Source: Eopsaltria australis
Lineage: Eukaryota; Chordata; Aves; Passeriformes; Petroicidae
Direction of reading: 5' to 3'
DNA: 64,000 nucleotides
Assembly (NCBI GenBank): GCA_034509425.1
Contig: JAVTVJ010000076.1
Span: 3,100,001 to 3,164,000, forward strand
Shown: in pieces, positions 1 to 11,704 of the stretch
How positions within the stretch are numbered: the first letter of the stretch is position 1
How the letters are laid out: each line of letters starts with the position of its first letter
Position numbers and translations under genes: made by a program
The notes under the pieces: model-generated
Seen by the model: the letters and a program-made list of their open reading frames with translations, nothing else
Told to the model about the DNA's origin: nothing
Databases searched by the model: none

Positions 1-150
1 ACCAGGCAGTTCAGGGCCTCATCCAACCTGGTCTCAAATATTCCAGGGATAGGGCATCCACATCCTTGCTTTGCAACCTATTGCAGTGCCTCACCACCTG
101 CACAGTAAAGAATTGCCTTGTGATGTCTAATCTATATCTATTCTCTGTTT
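1..150 (-). mobile_element. CR1 LINE fragment, 3' region, cut by the window edge
   Basis: This reads as the reverse complement of the avian CR1 3' region. The recognisable phrases, in order, are a tract like 'catccaacctggtctcaaat', 'ccagggatagggcatcca', 'cagtgcctcaccacctg' and 'cagtaaagaattgcc', followed by a degraded 'taatctatatctattctctg'. These phrases recur in the other CR1 copies of this window. The element is antisense, so its 3' end lies to the left, outside the window. No ORF survives. It is a dead non-LTR retrotransposon scrap. The right boundary is approximate. Confidence 0.85.
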
Positions 151-889
151 AAATGGTTTTGAATGGAGAATAAGTGGATAGTTTTTTTATACAGTTCTGG
201 GATGAGCACATGCCTGAGGGTTTGGTTTCTTTACTGGGTGACCTCACTGGTATGAGTACAGTGGTCCCCAAAATACACTGCAGTGTAGAAACACCTCGGC
301 TTGCTTTAAATGGTATGTTGAGAACTAGCTGCAATCGAGCAATGGCAGCAGGGAGCTCAGCACAAGCTCATTTCCCCTGCTGCTTGTGTGCACCAAACGC
401 CTTGGAAAATAGTATAGACATAGTGGTAACACTTCTGGAAAAAGTGTCTTATATATAAAATTACTCTGATTAGCTGTCTTTGAGAGTGGAGGTGATTCTC
501 CCCTTGAAAGTTTACACCTGCTATGTACTTGGGCATGGAAGGGTTTGTTTCGGAAACTAGGATTAATGGGTTGTATGTCTTAAGTTTATATAAACACTAT
601 ATTCAATGTATTCCACAATTTCAGTTGTTTTCTGTCCATTATTTCCTCTTTTTCAGTCCATTTATTTAGTTTCTTTAAGGGTTTGGTCTAATACCCATTT
701 CTGAAATATAATTTCCCTTTCTCCTTTTAGGCTGGCCTGAGTAAGAAGCCTGATTTCATATGTAAAGTTTGTTGCAAAGATGGGAAGGATGGAAAACCAT
801 TCTTTTAATGGTGTACACTGCATTGCTTTAGGATAATTTGTACTTCTGCCATTCAAGAAACAAGATTTTATTTATATTGATTTAAGGAA

Positions 890-990
890 AAGCTTAGGGG
901 GTTGCATTTGCATATTTAATGTAGTTAGAATTTCAGTTATTTGCATTAGCAATTGCTTCACCTCCAGTATTAATAAGGCAGGTGCTTTTG
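890..990. promoter_or_regulatory. AT-rich block with two exact octamer motifs (possible enhancer core)
   Basis: Two exact copies of the POU-factor octamer ATTTGCAT occur at 906-913 and 939-946, in the same orientation and 33 bp apart. An ATTAGCAATTG homeodomain-like string follows directly. An AT-rich background makes such motifs more likely by chance, so this is only a candidate regulatory element. Confidence 0.25.
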
Positions 991-1369
991 TATAAATAAA
1001 AAATGAAAATAAAGAAGAGAAAAAAAGTAAAGAGATTAGTGCCACAGGTTAATTTTTGTATAGAGGTAATGACTTCCAGCCGCCACAGTACCACTCAATA
1101 TTCCCCTAGTGATACCTTGAGTCAGGAAAGAAATTAACTTCTGTGTATTAAGTTAGCAGTGGCAAACAAAATTGAAGATGAAAAGAAAATGAAGGGGTGA
1201 GGAAAAAGGCTCAGTTCCTCAGCACTGCCACAAGGAACACTCAACTCCAATTTCAAGATTTAGTTATTTCCTTTAATGCCCAGCAGAAATGAAAAATGCT
1301 GTGGGGGCACTGGGCAATATGCAAATCCCTTTGACATTTGTGGGACTTAAATTCGGCCTGCCTTTTATT

Positions 1370-1446
1370 AGTTTATTTTTGGTTTGCTTGTTTTGGGTTT
1401 TGGTTTTGTTTGTTTATTTTAAGGTTTTTTTTTGGCTTTTTTCCGG
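1370..1446. repeat. T/G-rich low-complexity tract
   Basis: The + strand is almost entirely T and G in GTTTT/GGTTT-type units, with very few A or C. It resembles, in reverse complement, the A/C-rich tract near 39.5-39.67 kb. It is simple sequence with no coding value; the short Phe-rich open frame across it is a by-product of the T runs. Confidence 0.7.
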
Positions 1447-2005
1447 AAACAAAGAGCAAAGATAGGCCTGCTAATGGGGTGTGTTACAAAACAATCTTCA
1501 GGCATATGAAGATCTGCCTTACTTATTGCATCCTTTTGTTTTAATGGAGTTTCACTGAGTGATGTAGATTAAAGCTACTCCTGTGTGGAACTACCTGAAG
1601 TCTTTTGTATTAATGCAGTGTTAAGTGCTCACTTAGGAGGAAAGCCTGCAGGTGTTTAATTTTGCACCTCTCTCCCTGTGGTGTGTCTGTGTAGCCAGAA
1701 GAAGCCAGAAGAAGATGAGGACTGGATATGTTCTCCCAGCAGTGCCTTGGAGCTTTCCTCCCATGGAGCTAGAGAGGACTTGGGGAAGCTGTCTGATCTC
1801 CAGTAATGTAATGACTGTTTTCCCTTCTTTGGAAACAGAGCAACTCTGTTAGGGCATAGGAAGGAAGCCAAAAAGTCAAATTGGCTGAGAACAAGTAATG
1901 AAATTAGCTAGTGCTTCTTCCCTGACAGAGCTAATAAATGGGGCAGAAAATCTAACAAAAACCACAAATGAAGATGGGGTTGTCTGTGCTTTTTTTTAAG
2001 AGTGT

Positions 2006-2078
2006 GTATATAATATATACGTATTTCTGTTTCTCTCATTCTCTATGTATATATATGTATTTTAATTTTTTTTTTTAT
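2006..2078. repeat. TA-rich tract with a T run
   Basis: Alternating TATATA/ATATAC segments (about 2006-2021 and 2045-2060) are followed by a run of T. This is low-complexity DNA that probably melts easily. No gene overlaps it. Confidence 0.6.
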
Positions 2079-2769
2079 CTTGACAGTGTCATTTAAAAAC
2101 AATTGTATGCTTTTGGAGTTTCTGGTTCTTGCCACTGGAAATTCCTTTCCTAAATTGTTAAGAGACCCGCAAAAATGTAAGGAGCTTGGCATTGCTCTTT
2201 AAATGGGCAGGATCTTGGGAAGAGTTCATTTCTCTAATAATGCAGTTAGTTCTATTTCTGTCATGTTCAAATCCTCTCTGACCAGGAATATTGAATTAGA
2301 GCTGGCTGTGGGTGTTGAGTGTCTCCACAGATACCTTTGCTAGTGTTGAAGAAAGGAAAGAAGGCTTAAGGGTGTATGGTCCTGTGTGTGTTTATGTTTC
2401 TGGAGAGGAGCTGTCCTGCACCCAGCTGGCTGAGGAGGACCTGGCATGACGAGTTGAGCAAGGTGCTTCTGCTTGGCAGGAGCATCTTGCTAAACAAAAA
2501 CTTGTTGCCACTTGTGTACTGTGGCTTAGCAAAACAAAACAGAATGGCCTAGAGGAGTGGATGCTTCTCAGACTGCTAGCCACCAAGCATGAAACTCCTG
2601 CTTTACATTTGAGGCAGCCAAAAACTGGTGGCTACCATTGACTGTGCAAGGGCTGAGGGCAGAAGGTGCAAGGGAAAGCAGGTGTTGCATGCACTTTGGT
2701 TGCTTCAGGTCAAACCTTTAAAATCCGTTGCTGCTGAGCACATGGTGTACTTCATGTGAATTGTGCTAC

Positions 2770-2885
2770 TATATGCTTGGCCCTCGGGACCGATTGCTAT
2801 GTAAATGCAAATTATTTAATTAACGTTATTGTTTCCGTTTGCCATAATATGATTTTTATGAGCATTTCTAGATTAAAGTTCACTT
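2770..2885. promoter_or_regulatory. Homeodomain/POU motif cluster (possible conserved non-coding element)
   Basis: An inverse octamer ATGCAAAT sits at 2805-2812 and is followed at once by TTATTTAATTAACGTTATTG, which contains a TTAATTAA-type homeodomain core and an ACGT. CpG dinucleotides (in CTCGGG, CCGATT, AACGTT and TCCGTT) survive in an otherwise CpG-poor AT-rich region. Retained CpGs and dense motifs suggest constraint, but conservation cannot be tested from one sequence. Confidence 0.25.
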
Positions 2886-5544
2886 TAGAAACATAGCAAT
2901 TGCTTCCAAATTGCTTGGCTGTGCACTGCATTTTAAACCCCCTTAATGCAGTAAGGAATCCTTATCATTCCTTAAGCATCAGAGGAGCAGCCAGAAAAAA
3001 AAATATAGCCAAGATGTGTAAATATAACACTTCAGAAAGCATAACAAAAGCCTTGTTTGTTTTGACATGGCAGAAACAGTAATTCATGACTGCTAACAGG
3101 ACAAAAAATATTCAGAGAAGCAACTTGTGTCCTCTGGTCTTTAAATTATAAGCACAGTTTTAGCTGAATTTCTTTTTTTTTTCCCCTTTATTTCCTTCCT
3201 TATTGCTTGGTTCTTTTTTGTTCATTTCCATGGGCTGGAGGATAGCTCACAGGTTAGTTGAAACACCTTTGGAATAGGAGTGTATTGTTCTGGACTGTGG
3301 TTTGTCTTGTAAAGTTGTTAATGGTGAAAAATATGAGAGCAATCACCTTTGTTATAAATGTGAAAAAGGAGAAGTGTTGGACAACGTCACCTCACTTTGC
3401 CCTGTGACAGAATTTTCCCAGAGTTTGCAGGTTTTACAAAAGTTATTTAACTTCCTGCAGTCTTAAGGCTAAGCCAATTATGTGTCAGTGCATGGAATTC
3501 CAAACAGAGGAATGTTTCTATAGCCAAATTTTTCTATCCTTTTTCTTCTGTGGAATTTTAGTCTGCATTAATTTAACAAAAGGGTTGGGAAATTTCTTTA
3601 ATATTTACTGTCTTCTACTGTTTTGTGTTTGGGGCTTGTTTGTTTTAGGTGTTTTTTTTTTTAAATGTTAGTAGAGCACATTGAAGGTGCAGAGCAGGCA
3701 GAAGTACTCAGTACGTTCCAGTGAATGTAAAGAAACACATGTACAGCGGAACATTCAGTAAGCCATGAATTTTTGCTTTGAATGGGGAAAAAGGTGTCCC
3801 GTTACTCCCAGGCTGGCTTTGTGTTGCTGAGCCTGAGCAGACGGTCTGTAGCTGCTAACACTTCCCTGCATTCCTCTGGTGGTACTACAGCTGTTGATAT
3901 CTGTAGGAGCTGGAACGTCACTCCTTGGTTTGGGGCTCTCCCCATCTGTCTGTGGCATGGGGAGCAGTTGCAAGGGGCTTGTGAGAGTCGCTGGCCATGC
4001 TTCTGTGTTCAGTGTAAGCCCATGGAGGAAAAAGTGAGTGTATAATTTGTGCCTTCCACATAATCTAAGGTTTCACTGGTAACAGCAGCGGATCGGAATT
4101 TGCCAGTCAGAAATGGCGGTACTAGCTAACAGCATACTTTTAATCTTTAATTTGCAGCTACAAATTTGGCATGTTTTTTACCCTTCCATCAGTTGACACA
4201 GGCAGTGGTTTATGTTCCTGATTAATGGTTTACCTCTGTGCCTCCAAGTGCCAACAAAAATCTACATGGCAGAAGTTTACCAAGTACTTTTGAGTGTTGG
4301 TGAGGAAATCTACATACAATTCAGCCTCTTGTACAGGGGGCACTGCTGACCTGTGACTTCTTTCTGTTTTTGGAGAGGGGGAGGGGAGTGCTTTCAAGAG
4401 CAGGCTTCAGTACAGTAAACAGAAAAGACATGGTTTGAAGTGATTGTATTTTTTATTTTCAGTCTCTCTGAATCCTGCTTGGAGAAGGGAAGTGGAGAGT
4501 GAAGCATTGGATTAGGCACAGGTTAGACAGGTGGCTGGAGTGCAATATAGTGTTGCAGCCCTTCCCTCATCCCTGTGGCAGGGTTTACCATACCTGCAGC
4601 AGCCCTACGTCTCAGTGTATCCACTGAGTATTTCAGTTTTGAGCTGGGGGAATTAGAAGGTTCCTGTTGGGCCAGGGTGAGATCAGGAGTTGAGTTTTCT
4701 TGCAGCTGCAATAGCCTTTGGTATCTGGAGAGACAGAATAAGGAAACAGGAGTGAGACACAGTGTATGTTTGAATGGACTGAAAATACATGGGTCAGTCC
4801 TCCCTCCCCAGCCTGCACTGGGCACTGCCCTGAAGTCAAACCTCTGTGCAGATCTGTGCATGCAGGCATCTGGGGGGAAAAAATTGCTGCTCTGTTCCCT
4901 CCCTCCCCATCTCCACAGAGAAATTTCATTCATAGCCAAGATGTCCAATTGGTTGATTTATGGTGTGAGGGGTATTTTTTAAATTTTTTTTTCTTCTCGC
5001 AGTTTTGCTCTTAAAAAGCCAGCTGAGTTCAGTTCTCCCAAGGCAGGAGGAACATTTTCTGTCACTTTGATTGATCTGTGAATAACTCTGATGTTCCAAG
5101 GCATACTGTTAATAGAGTTTGTGGCGTAAAGTCATATGAAGAAAATCTAAAAATAAAGAGCAGCTTGATTAGCGTCCACAGCCTAAAAAGAGCACAGCTT
5201 GTGGAGCGGCCAGAGACTGGCAGTATTTGGAGAAGAGTTTTCCAAAAGGGGGAGCTGGAAATTACTGTGTCTGGAAATGGGACTAAATTGTCTTCAGAAT
5301 AGTTTCTTTAATTGAAACCAAGCTGAAAGTTTTCTTCCTGGGAAAGTGCCAGTCAGCTGTGGAGCCCATGCTATGTTGCTGGCAGTGCCTGGGCTTGGCA
5401 AGGGACAGCTGGGAGGAGAGGGCAGGAGGCTCCAAACCTGCTCACCACCCCTGGAGGCCCCCATGGGCACTCCCAGATAAAGTAACCTGATCATTTGCAT
5501 GGTGTAAGAGTCTTTACTGGTACTGCTGATTTTTCTTGTGGTGT

Positions 5545-5725
5545 TTCTGATCATGCTCCAATGCCTGACAACTTTTTCAGTGAAGAATTTTTTTCCTTAT
5601 ATCTGATCTAAACCCTCCCTGATGCAACTTGGGACCAGTTTCTCTTGTCCTTTCACTTGTTACTGACTTGTTGACTGACCTCTACCTGTCTGTAACCTTA
5701 TTCCAGGTAGTCATAGACACAATTG
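5545..5725 (-). mobile_element. CR1 LINE fragment, antisense, diverged
   Basis: The reverse-complement CR1 3' region is recognisable from the phrases 'tttcagtgaagaattttttt', 'cttatatctgatctaaaccc', 'tctcttgtcctttcacttgt' and 'ccaggtagtcatagac'. It appears truncated at both ends and is more diverged than the copy at 7.7 kb. No ORF remains. Boundaries are accurate to roughly 20 bp. Confidence 0.75.
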
Positions 5726-7682
5726 GAGTGGTTGATTTTGGTCAAGGAGAAATCCTGTCATCTTGGTGAGCAGGATCAAGACCTGATTGCTGGAGTTGTG
5801 TCTCTCACTCCCCTGTCTCCAGAATCCAGAGGGAGCACGTGCAGCAATGTCAAGGTCTCAGCCATGGTTGGGGCAGGTCACAGCCATAGCAGCCTGAGGA
5901 GACCTGCCACCTGCTGTGCTCTCCTGGGAGACAGGGAATGCATACTATGTTGAGTCCATGCAGAATAATGATATTCTTCTGAGAGCAAGCCAAGGTTCTG
6001 CGCTCTTGCCCAGAGCTGGGAAGCTGGCAGGCGCTCCCTGGTGTCTGGGAAACCTTGCACCTGTGAGGAGGTACAGGCATGGCAGAGGTGCTGGGTCTCC
6101 TCTAGGTGACTGACACTCACCGACCAGAGACCACAAACCTCCCCTTCACTCGGTGCCTACTGCTCTTGGTAGTATGATCCCACACAGCCTCCTGCAACTT
6201 GAGGGAGCCATCTGAGCCATTCCTGCTTGTTAGCAATATTCCCTACATGGCTGGAACTTGTCCTCTTAAAGTGCTTGAAAATTCTGTGTAGACAACCCTC
6301 TCCAGTCCTCCTGAAGTCTGTAGTGGGAAATGGATGGGTTCCATATGCCATGGCTGTGCTGGCCACTGTGAGTGCTTGGCATTGTCAGCTGGAAGTTTCA
6401 GTCCATGAGCCCTCCCCTTTGGCTGAAAGCCACCAGGAAGAGGATGGCCTTTCCTTGCTATTTTTTTTTCACACCCCCCCCACCCCCCCCAAGTCCATAG
6501 TCCCATTCTCTTAAAAATCCTTTAATAATTTTATCCAAACTAAGTGGGTATGAAGTGGGTATTTGTTGAAGATTTTTGTTTGTTTATTATATTTTGTTTG
6601 TTTATTATTATTTCTGAATATAAACTCTCCAGGACTAATTGTCCTGCATTGTCAATAGGGAAGCTATGAAGATTTTCTAAAGATAGGGTAAGACTGTGCT
6701 TTTCTGTGACCATGTGGTATAAAGGTTCATGACCTTGATGACTTGGGATATCACTTTCTGTCATTCCTTGTCAACCTTTCCCCATCTTTGTATGTTTTTT
6801 TAAATAGCTGGGCAAAAAGCAAGCTAAACTAACCAACCAACCAAAGGCCAGGACTGGAAAAACTCTTCAGATTAGAAAGAAACGCATGTGCTTGGAAACC
6901 AGATGTGATTTTATTTGAAACAAAACAGAACAATCACAGTTTATCTGGATGAGTCCTTTTGGTTTATTTTTTTTTAACAGATGAAACAGGTTCAATATTT
7001 AAAGACTTGTAAGACTGGTAGGAAATCATATCTTGTGACCACTGTTTTCAAATTTTGAGATACTGTTGTAATAGTATTATGATTGGAAATGTCCTCTGTA
7101 CCTTTCCTTCCCAAAGGAGCCCCATTCTCCAAGTAGACTGTATGTGAAATGAGGTCTGGTGCATCCCCAACGAGTTTGTGATTTCATGTTGTGGTACCAT
7201 CTGGGTAGGGCAACTCAGTCCTTGGTGGCCACTTCAAGTCTGGTTGGGAAAGCTCTGGATCAAGCTTGCTGCCATGGGATGGCAGTTCTGACCAATATGA
7301 GGTGCATGGAGCAGAAAAAAATGTTTGACATCATTTTCCTACAGGAAAGATGAAATTTTGTTCTTGTTGGCCTCGTCATCAGAGTCTTTCCGGTATGTCA
7401 GCTGGAACAGAGGATGGATCCCCACTGAGCACTAGATGTTTGACTGCTCTTGTACCAAAATGAAGGCATTTGAAGAAGTTTGTATGATGTCTGCTTGCTG
7501 TTTCTTCTGGCTCTGAATTTATTGTTCACCAGAGTTAAATTCATAAAAATGCATAAGTTGCAGATGGAGGAAATGCATCATTCAAATATGTGCAACTGAC
7601 TTCAAGAAAAAAAGCCACTAAGTGGGAAAGATAAGAAATGTTCAAGAGTTTTTTGTGAAAGAGAAGAACCTTAGGTATGTCT
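5726..7682. other. Non-coding stretch with a C-run microsatellite
   Basis: No gene recognised. Positions 6473-6490 hold a T run followed by two C8-type runs separated by one A (CCCCCCCACCCCCCCC-like). Several mutually overlapping short ORFs on both strands at 5.7-6.5 kb reflect locally higher GC rather than coding, and none shows a recognisable domain or splice context. Confidence 0.55.
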
Positions 7683-7683
7683 A

Positions 7684-7812
7684 CCAAGGCCAGGTTGGAT
7701 GAGGCTTTAAACAACTTGGTCTAGTGGAAGGTGTCCCTGCCCATGGCAAGTGGGTTGGAACTGGATGATCTTTAAGATCTCTTCCAAGGCAAACTGTTCT
7801 ATGATTCTATGA
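7684..7812 (+). mobile_element. CR1 LINE 3' end with terminal ATTCTATG repeats
   Basis: Sense-orientation CR1 3' terminus: 'aggccaggttggatgaggct', 'tctagtggaaggtgtccctg', 'cccatggcaagtgggttgga', 'actggatgatctttaagatc', then 'tctatgattctatga'. The last phrase is the octamer repeat tail that ends CR1 elements in place of poly(A). Only about 130 bp are present, a typical severe 5' truncation. It is one of the better preserved copies in the window. Confidence 0.92.
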
Positions 7813-10800
7813 GGTATTTTACTATTTGAGTGATAAGGATAGGAAGATTTGTGGTTGGCTGAGCAGACTGAGATATTGATCTAGTATTGCATTGTTTTTT
7901 CTTATGGTATAGGATAATGGTGCATTATCTTTCATTTCAGGAAATAATGGCTTAAAAGGTTTTTGAGCAAAGAGACTATTGACTGTAGAAATAAAATTAA
8001 ATGGAATTTAGATGAAACCAGCTGGAAGAGATCCTGGAATTTAAAAGGGCTATTGTAAAGTAGGTGTTGGCACTTTCTCAGTGAGGGTGTGCCGCCCTGT
8101 AGCCTTTTCTTCCTAAATTAGAGGTTGCATGTGCCAGGAGAAATCCAGTGGAAGCTGAGAGCTGCTGCCTTTTGCAGAGTCCATAGAATGCTACAAGGTC
8201 CGGCTTTGGGTGTGTCTGCTGGAATGTTTGGGATCAATCCTGGGAGGTTTGTTCTGCACACTGCCACCGTCAGTTGTACAGAACTCTGTGGTACTCAAAA
8301 CTGGTGGACTGTTTCTTCTCAGATTAGTCTTCATAAAGTAGATGTCCCATGCATCTGCCTTTGTCTGTTTCTAACAGGCTCCAGGTTTTGTGCTATTTCA
8401 GATAGGACATTACCAAGGAAGGTGGTGAGAAGGTTGTGCACTGACTCCATGGTACTTTGAGCCCTCTCAGAGTGGCATCACTCACCCACCACGGTGGCAT
8501 TTATCTGAATGTATTGCTGGTGTGGTAAGCAATTTATGGGAGATGTTACTAGCACCTTGTAAATCCCAAGGACAGCTGAACACAGCCTTTTATAGTCTAT
8601 CATAGAACAGCCTTCTGTTCATGAAAGTGTGAAAATTACTGGTTTGCATGTAGATCTCCTTGTTAAAAACAGTCTCTGATTTGGTAAATGTCATTATTAT
8701 TTTAATCAAATTAAGCTTCCTTTACACTTTTCCCAATCTGCTGTTAAGAAAAATCCTTTTTAAAGCATTCTTAATACTTTCTTAATCTTTGTGGTCCAGA
8801 GCATAGCTGGGAAGGAAGAAGAGAAGGGAGTTAAAAGTGGACACTTTCTCCTAACTACTCCACATTTCTTTTTGAAAACTAATGAGAAGCCTTCAATTTT
8901 CAATAGCAACCCGTGTCTTTCATTTTCCTGCATTCGTTTCTCCTGGCCAGCGTGTGCCATTGAAGAATAATAATGTTCATGGCATTCTGTGTATTTTTAA
9001 ATGCAAAGAAATGGTTGAACTCAAGAATAGCATGATTATAAAACTTTGACTCTCTTTGTAGGTGCACATGAATTTAATAGTGCAATAGCTATAAATACAG
9101 CTTTCTTTATCAGCTGGCAGTCCCTTTGAAGGGACACTTGTCATTTCTCTTTCATTTTGTTTGCCTCTGCCCAGAGGCAGCATGTATTAGAAATAATAAT
9201 AAGTACTTCCACCAGTGCCTGATGGGACAGCTTAGTAGTTTAGTCACCAGATGTAGAAATACCTGGCATTTTCAAGAATTAAGACTCAAATGCCTCTCAG
9301 GATCTGTCTCTTCAGTACTGGTGTTACTGTTTTGTTAGGTTGGGAATTTTTCTTGCAGCATGAGAGTTCTGATCAGCCCAGGAGCTTTCAGTGCTGGGTT
9401 TCTAAGCATCTCTGAGTCTTGTGGAAATGTTGGCCAGGCTTTTTTCACTGGAACAAACACACCATTTCTGCACTTCACAGCTTAGGAGTGGGTAAGGAAG
9501 ATGCCTACACAGGAGCTCTAGGCTTCTTGCCATCTAATTTTAGGGCAGCTTGAAAAGCAAACATTTAGTAGAAACAAATGAATTGAACTCAGTCAGCAAA
9601 GGAATTGGCTACCAAAAAAGGGGAAAAAAAAAGGACAGATCTTGGTATTAATTCTGTGTCAATAAATCACATATCATATCAAGTTTCAAATAGTGATGAT
9701 TATTTTCTTTGACTGTCTCTTGATGTCCATTTTCTGAAGTTGAGACAGAGACAGGAGAGTAGAACTGCCAAGAATTTCTTTTTTATCTTCATTCTCCTCC
9801 ACTGAGAAAGCTAATTGTATCACTTTCTGAACCACTTAATTCATTGCCTGTCATGCTCTTCTCTCAGTGTAAACTTCCTTGGGGCTATCGCCACAGTCCC
9901 AGCAGAGGAGGAAATTAGGGTCTCTAACAGAAATAACCTACAGCTTACATAGCATAAACAAATATTGGAAAGCAAACACTGACAGGTTGGGGAAAAGTGT
10001 TTTTTTTATAAAAGGAAAGTAATAAAAAAGAAAAGATTAAATGCAAACATAGTGCCCTGCAGTGTTTAAAACACTTCCTTATAGTCTGTCAAGCTACATG
10101 TTCAGGACCTTTGATCAGGATGGAGGTTGTTTATTTCCTGTACAAACCAGCTTATACATTGATCAATGCATTGTTGATATAGTGAAGATATTCATTCCCT
10201 TTACTGGTCTGTTTGAGGGGCCTTGGACTTGACAACAGTATCGTGAGCATTAACATGGGCATCTGTGTCGTGGAGAAAATGCAAAGAGAAACAAGAGGAT
10301 GGAGTTGATCGCCTATTTACGGGAGGAATGCTTGGAGGGGTTTGTGTGGAAAGAATCCAATGGGGTGAATGTTGTTAACACCTAAAAGAGACCATTTGGG
10401 AACCATTGGCCTAGATAATCAAGCATTTTCCTTACTGTACTGGGAGGACCTGCTGCAAGAGTCCTGAAATAGGAGTTATTTCTGTCTGGTCACACATACC
10501 CTGTGAAAGGGGGAAGACATTAATGCTGAAGGAAACCAACAGAACAACAAAAAAGCCTTCAAAATATACCATCTGCCTTAAAACTTTGCTGCATTTTGGT
10601 GCAAAAATTTAACGTATTCCTCAGGGTGGACCTGAATGCCGAGTTATGCAAAGAATAACCTTAACTTTGTATGCACAGTAATGGGATCTAAAATAACTAT
10701 TATTGGAAAGGCAAACTTGCTTAGCTGGAAAGTGAAGGATTATTTACTTTTTATTCCAGCTGTTTTAAGTCTGAGGCATCAGGCTTAAAGTGACCTGCTG

Positions 10801-11480
10801 GAGATCTGTAATGAAGCTGTGCAGTTTTCTACCGCTGGATCTCGTGGATGCCAGAAGTTTCTGTGCCAACAGACAGCATCTGTACAAATTCATGAAAGAG
10901 AAATTCATCAGATGCTTTTAAAAAGAGAAAAATTCCCTCCAGTTCCTGCAATGTGGGAGCTGCAAATCTCTCTATTGCTGTCTGTAGTTATTACAATGGA
11001 ATTTGCCTGGTTTTACTCCACCATACGCATTTTGTTGTGGACCACTATCGGGCAGTATTTGGTTTAGGGAAACCTTTGGCCTGACCTCTGTCAGTTATTC
11101 CTGTGACTCATGGAGCAAAGGTTAACTGCAAGCCACACTTTGGGAACCTCCGATCCCCACTCATTTTTAACAGAGCACTAATTCAATAATATTGTGGTTA
11201 CTTGGACTTCAACTAGCAGGGATGAATTCAGTTTTCCATTTCATTCCACACGTTTCCTTTGTCACATAAAGTTCTTTTCTTTCTTTGTGAAGCGCTCTGT
11301 AAAACATGAATAATAGCTCTTCTGTGTATGTATGTGTTATTTCACCGAAAAACCAGCCCCCCAGCATGTATTTGAGCTCTGCTTCGGGGTTAGTGGGCAT
11401 TTTTGATACTATTATCCCACCAAGAGGAGCAGGAGGTGAAATGCCTTCATCCATCATCTTCCTCGAAACGAGTGATGCAG
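7813..11480. other. Non-coding stretch, nothing recognised
   Basis: About 3.7 kb of AT-rich DNA without a recognisable gene, RNA or repeat family. Open frames are below about 115 codons and look like chance. Short A-runs (for example near 9.62 kb) are the only simple sequence. Confidence 0.5.
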
Positions 11481-11485
11481 AGTAG

Positions 11486-11644
11486 GAGCCTCCTGTTTGC
11501 AGAGAGGGCAAGCTGTTATCTGTTAATATGGCAGTATTTCGCCAAATGATTAGACTGTCAGAATTGCAGCAATTTGAACACGCTGAGCAAGCTTTTATAT
11601 ACACAGGAACAAGATGCCGGCGTTGGATTGCTGAAGAGGAGTAA
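11486..11644 (+). other. Short open frame (38 codons from ATG 11,528) in a possibly conserved block
   Basis: An open frame runs from after TAG at 11,483-11,485 to TAA at 11,642-11,644, with one ATG at 11,528 that gives 38 residues. The peptide begins MAVFRQMIRLSELQQF and ends in RRWIAEEE. It is polar and looks amphipathic-helical. The opposite strand is also open for 164 codons (11,209-11,703), so at least one of the two is chance, and openness may only reflect base composition. I recognise no family. It could equally be a conserved non-coding element, since the segment is compositionally balanced and keeps several CpGs. Confidence 0.15.
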
Positions 11645-11704
11645 CATGCGCTGGAGATTGACAAGTGCTTGGCAAAACCATGTTCCTGGGGCTCATCAGA
11701 CATT

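Larger units (their letters stand above)
151..5540. other. Non-coding stretch, no gene recognised
   Basis: About 5.4 kb of AT-rich DNA. All open frames here are short (at most about 140 codons), overlap on both strands and show no domain I recognise, so I treat them as chance. It holds a T/G-rich low-complexity tract near 1.4 kb, a TA-rich tract near 2.0 kb and two blocks with octamer or homeodomain motifs (listed separately). No splice-site pair supports an exon. It may be intergenic DNA upstream of FAT3 or part of a long 5' intron. Confidence 0.6.
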
